A stretch of DNA of 7,385 nucleotides, taken from Sphingobacteriaceae bacterium (GTDB lineage: Bacteria > Bacteroidota > Bacteroidia > Sphingobacteriales > Sphingobacteriaceae). Where the stretch lies: NCBI GenBank assembly GCA_947460275.1, contig CANHHZ010000096.1, positions 1 through 7,385 on the forward strand, read 5' to 3'. A model generated the notes under the pieces. It saw nothing but the letters and a program-made list of their open reading frames with translations. It was not told where the DNA came from and did no database searches. This document shows, piece after piece, positions 6,282 to 7,385 of the stretch. The first letter of the stretch is position 1. Each line of letters opens with the position of its first letter. The position numbers were made by a program, and so were the translations under genes.

Positions 6282-7385
6282 TTAAAAGACCATTTCCAAC
6301 ATCACAATAGCTTCTTCAACGCTGTTAATGTTATCAAAAGCAATGCGCAATGTATCTTTTATTTCTTTTAAATTACACAAGCGTGGATGTTGTTGAGCGA
6401 AACTTAAAATTTTATTAAACATTTCCGAATCGAAAAATTTCGATTGTTTATCACTAATAAAATAGCCCCTAAGTACGTTCTTTTTAAAACTCAGTTTTTC
6501 AAAACCCAAACGTTTGCCCGCCCACTGTAGGCGCAACACCTGCAACATTCTTTTTACAGGCGGAGGCACAGGCCCAAACCTATCTTTTAGCGCTTGCTCA
6601 AAAGCCACGAGTTCGACTTCAGTTTCGAGCTTAGAAAGGTCGGTGTATAAATTATAGCGTTCGGTAATGCTGGTTACATAATCATCGGGTATGTGGAGTT
6701 CCAAATCGGTGTCAACCTGTGTAAAGTTTACAAATGCACGCTGCGGTTCATCCTTAAATAAATCTTTAAACTCGGCGTCTTTCAGTTCCTGAATCGCTTC
6801 ATCCAATATTTTATTGTACATCTCAAAGCCAATTTCGGCTATAAACCCACTTTGTTCGCCACCCAATAAATTTCCGCTACCCCTTATGTCCAAATCACGC
6901 ATGGCGATGTTAAAACCGCTGCCTAAATCAGAAAACTCTTCGATAGCGCTCAATCTTTTTCGGGCTTCGTTGGTTAAGGTTGACAAAGGCAAGCTCAATA
7001 AATAACAGAATGCTTTTTTGTTGGAGCGACCCACCCGGCCACGCATTTGGTGTAAATCGCTTAGGCCAAACATATGTGCGTGGTTAATGATAATGGTATT
7101 GGCATTTGGAATATCAAGGCCTGCCTCGATAATTGTGGTAGCTACCAAAACATCTTTTTCGCCGTTGATAAAATCGAGCATTACGTCTTCCAATTGGTCG
7201 CCGTCTAGCTGTCCGTGGGCAATACCTATTCGAGCTTTTGGCACTAAGGTTTGTATTAAACCACCCAACTGTTGTAAATCATTCACACGGTTGTGGATAA
7301 AGAAAACTTGTCCGCCACGGTCTAGCTCAAACTGAACCGCTTCTTGTATCAATTTATCATTAAAAACGTGCAGTTCGGTATTTAC
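6282..7385 (-). CDS. mfd: Transcription-repair coupling factor Mfd (C-terminal part, cut by window edge)
   Basis: Mfd binds RNA polymerase stalled at DNA lesions, pushes it off by DNA translocation and recruits UvrA. The 367 visible residues stay open to the right edge, so the TTG at 7352-7350 is an internal leucine and not a start. Numbered from the edge, the translocase RecA2 lobe shows GQVFFIHNRV (25-34), motif V ATTIIEAGLD (82-91) and motif VI QMRGRVGRS (113-121). The TRG (translocation in RecG) region follows at about 145-195, with MRDLDIRGSGNLLGGEQSGF (162-181). The final portion (about 220-350) is the TRCF C-terminal domain, which masks the UvrA-binding region until activation. The Walker A and DEAD-like motifs, the RNA polymerase-interaction domain and the UvrB-like N-terminus lie outside; full-length Mfd is about 1,110-1,180 residues. 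The downstream neighbour is the DUF3820 gene. Confidence 0.97.
   Translation of the reverse strand, partial: VNTELHVFNDKLIQEAVQFELDRGGQVFFIHNRVNDLQQLGGLIQTLVPKARIGIAHGQLDGDQLEDVMLDFINGEKDVLVATTIIEAGLDIPNANTIIINHAHMFGLSDLHQMRGRVGRSNKKAFCYLLSLPLSTLTNEARKRLSAIEEFSDLGSGFNIAMRDLDIRGSGNLLGGEQSGFIAEIGFEMYNKILDEAIQELKDAEFKDLFKDEPQRAFVNFTQVDTDLELHIPDDYVTSITERYNLYTDLSKLETEVELVAFEQALKDRFGPVPPPVKRMLQVLRLQWAGKRLGFEKLSFKKNVLRGYFISDKQSKFFDSEMFNKILSFAQQHPRLCNLKEIKDTLRIAFDNINSVEEAIVMLEMVF

Noticed and set aside
6814..7335. Plus-strand open frames opposite mfd
   Set aside because: They are antisense to the highly conserved translocase motifs V, VI and TRG of mfd.
7350..7352. TTG as a start codon of a shorter helicase-like protein
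   Set aside because: The frame continues in conserved Mfd sequence (VNTELHVFND) to the window edge, so the gene is simply cut.
1..7385. CRISPR arrays, tRNA or rRNA genes, insertion sequences, phage or defence genes
   Set aside because: I found no spaced direct repeats, cloverleaf-like sequences, transposase motifs or terminal inverted repeats on either strand. The window reads as housekeeping genes with short spacers.

Overview
The window looks like ordinary chromosomal DNA from a member of the Bacteroidota. The reasons are AT-rich intergenic DNA, no Shine-Dalgarno sequence before any start codon, several TAnnTTTG boxes (the Bacteroidota -7 promoter element) at plausible distances upstream of genes, and protein sequences that read like those of this phylum. 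A placement near Pedobacter and other Sphingobacteriaceae is an impression from protein style only.

Layout, left to right. The N-terminal part of a tRNA-dihydrouridine synthase (DusB type) runs off the left edge on the minus strand (1-593). A 53-bp divergent spacer holds its -7 box. On the plus strand an intramembrane CPBP-family glutamic-type protease (647-1576) overlaps by 11 bp with cdsA, the phosphatidate cytidylyltransferase that makes CDP-diacylglycerol (1566-2375). After a 91-bp spacer with its own -7 box comes a 909-residue secreted M14 zinc carboxypeptidase-like protein with a C-terminal glutamine-amidotransferase-like domain (2467-5196). A clear intrinsic terminator (5223-5260) follows, then a promoter box only four bases before the start of a cytoplasmic DsbA/FrnE-like thiol oxidoreductase (5289-5930). 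A 107-bp convergent spacer separates this from two minus-strand genes: a 70-residue DUF3820 protein (6038-6250) and, upstream of it by 31 bp, the C-terminal third of the transcription-repair coupling factor Mfd (6282-7385), which runs off the right edge.

Functionally this is a set of housekeeping units: tRNA modification, membrane lipid synthesis with a linked membrane protease, peptide degradation in the periplasm or outside, cytoplasmic thiol chemistry, and DNA repair. I see no mobile element, CRISPR array, RNA gene, toxin-antitoxin pair or defence cassette, and no evidence of a new multi-gene system. The points most worth checking are the possible leaderless dsbA-like transcript with its tight terminator-promoter junction, the coupling of the CPBP protease to cdsA, the cysteine-free M14/amidotransferase-like fusion, and the mfd-DUF3820 pairing. 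No stretch longer than about 110 bases lacks a gene.
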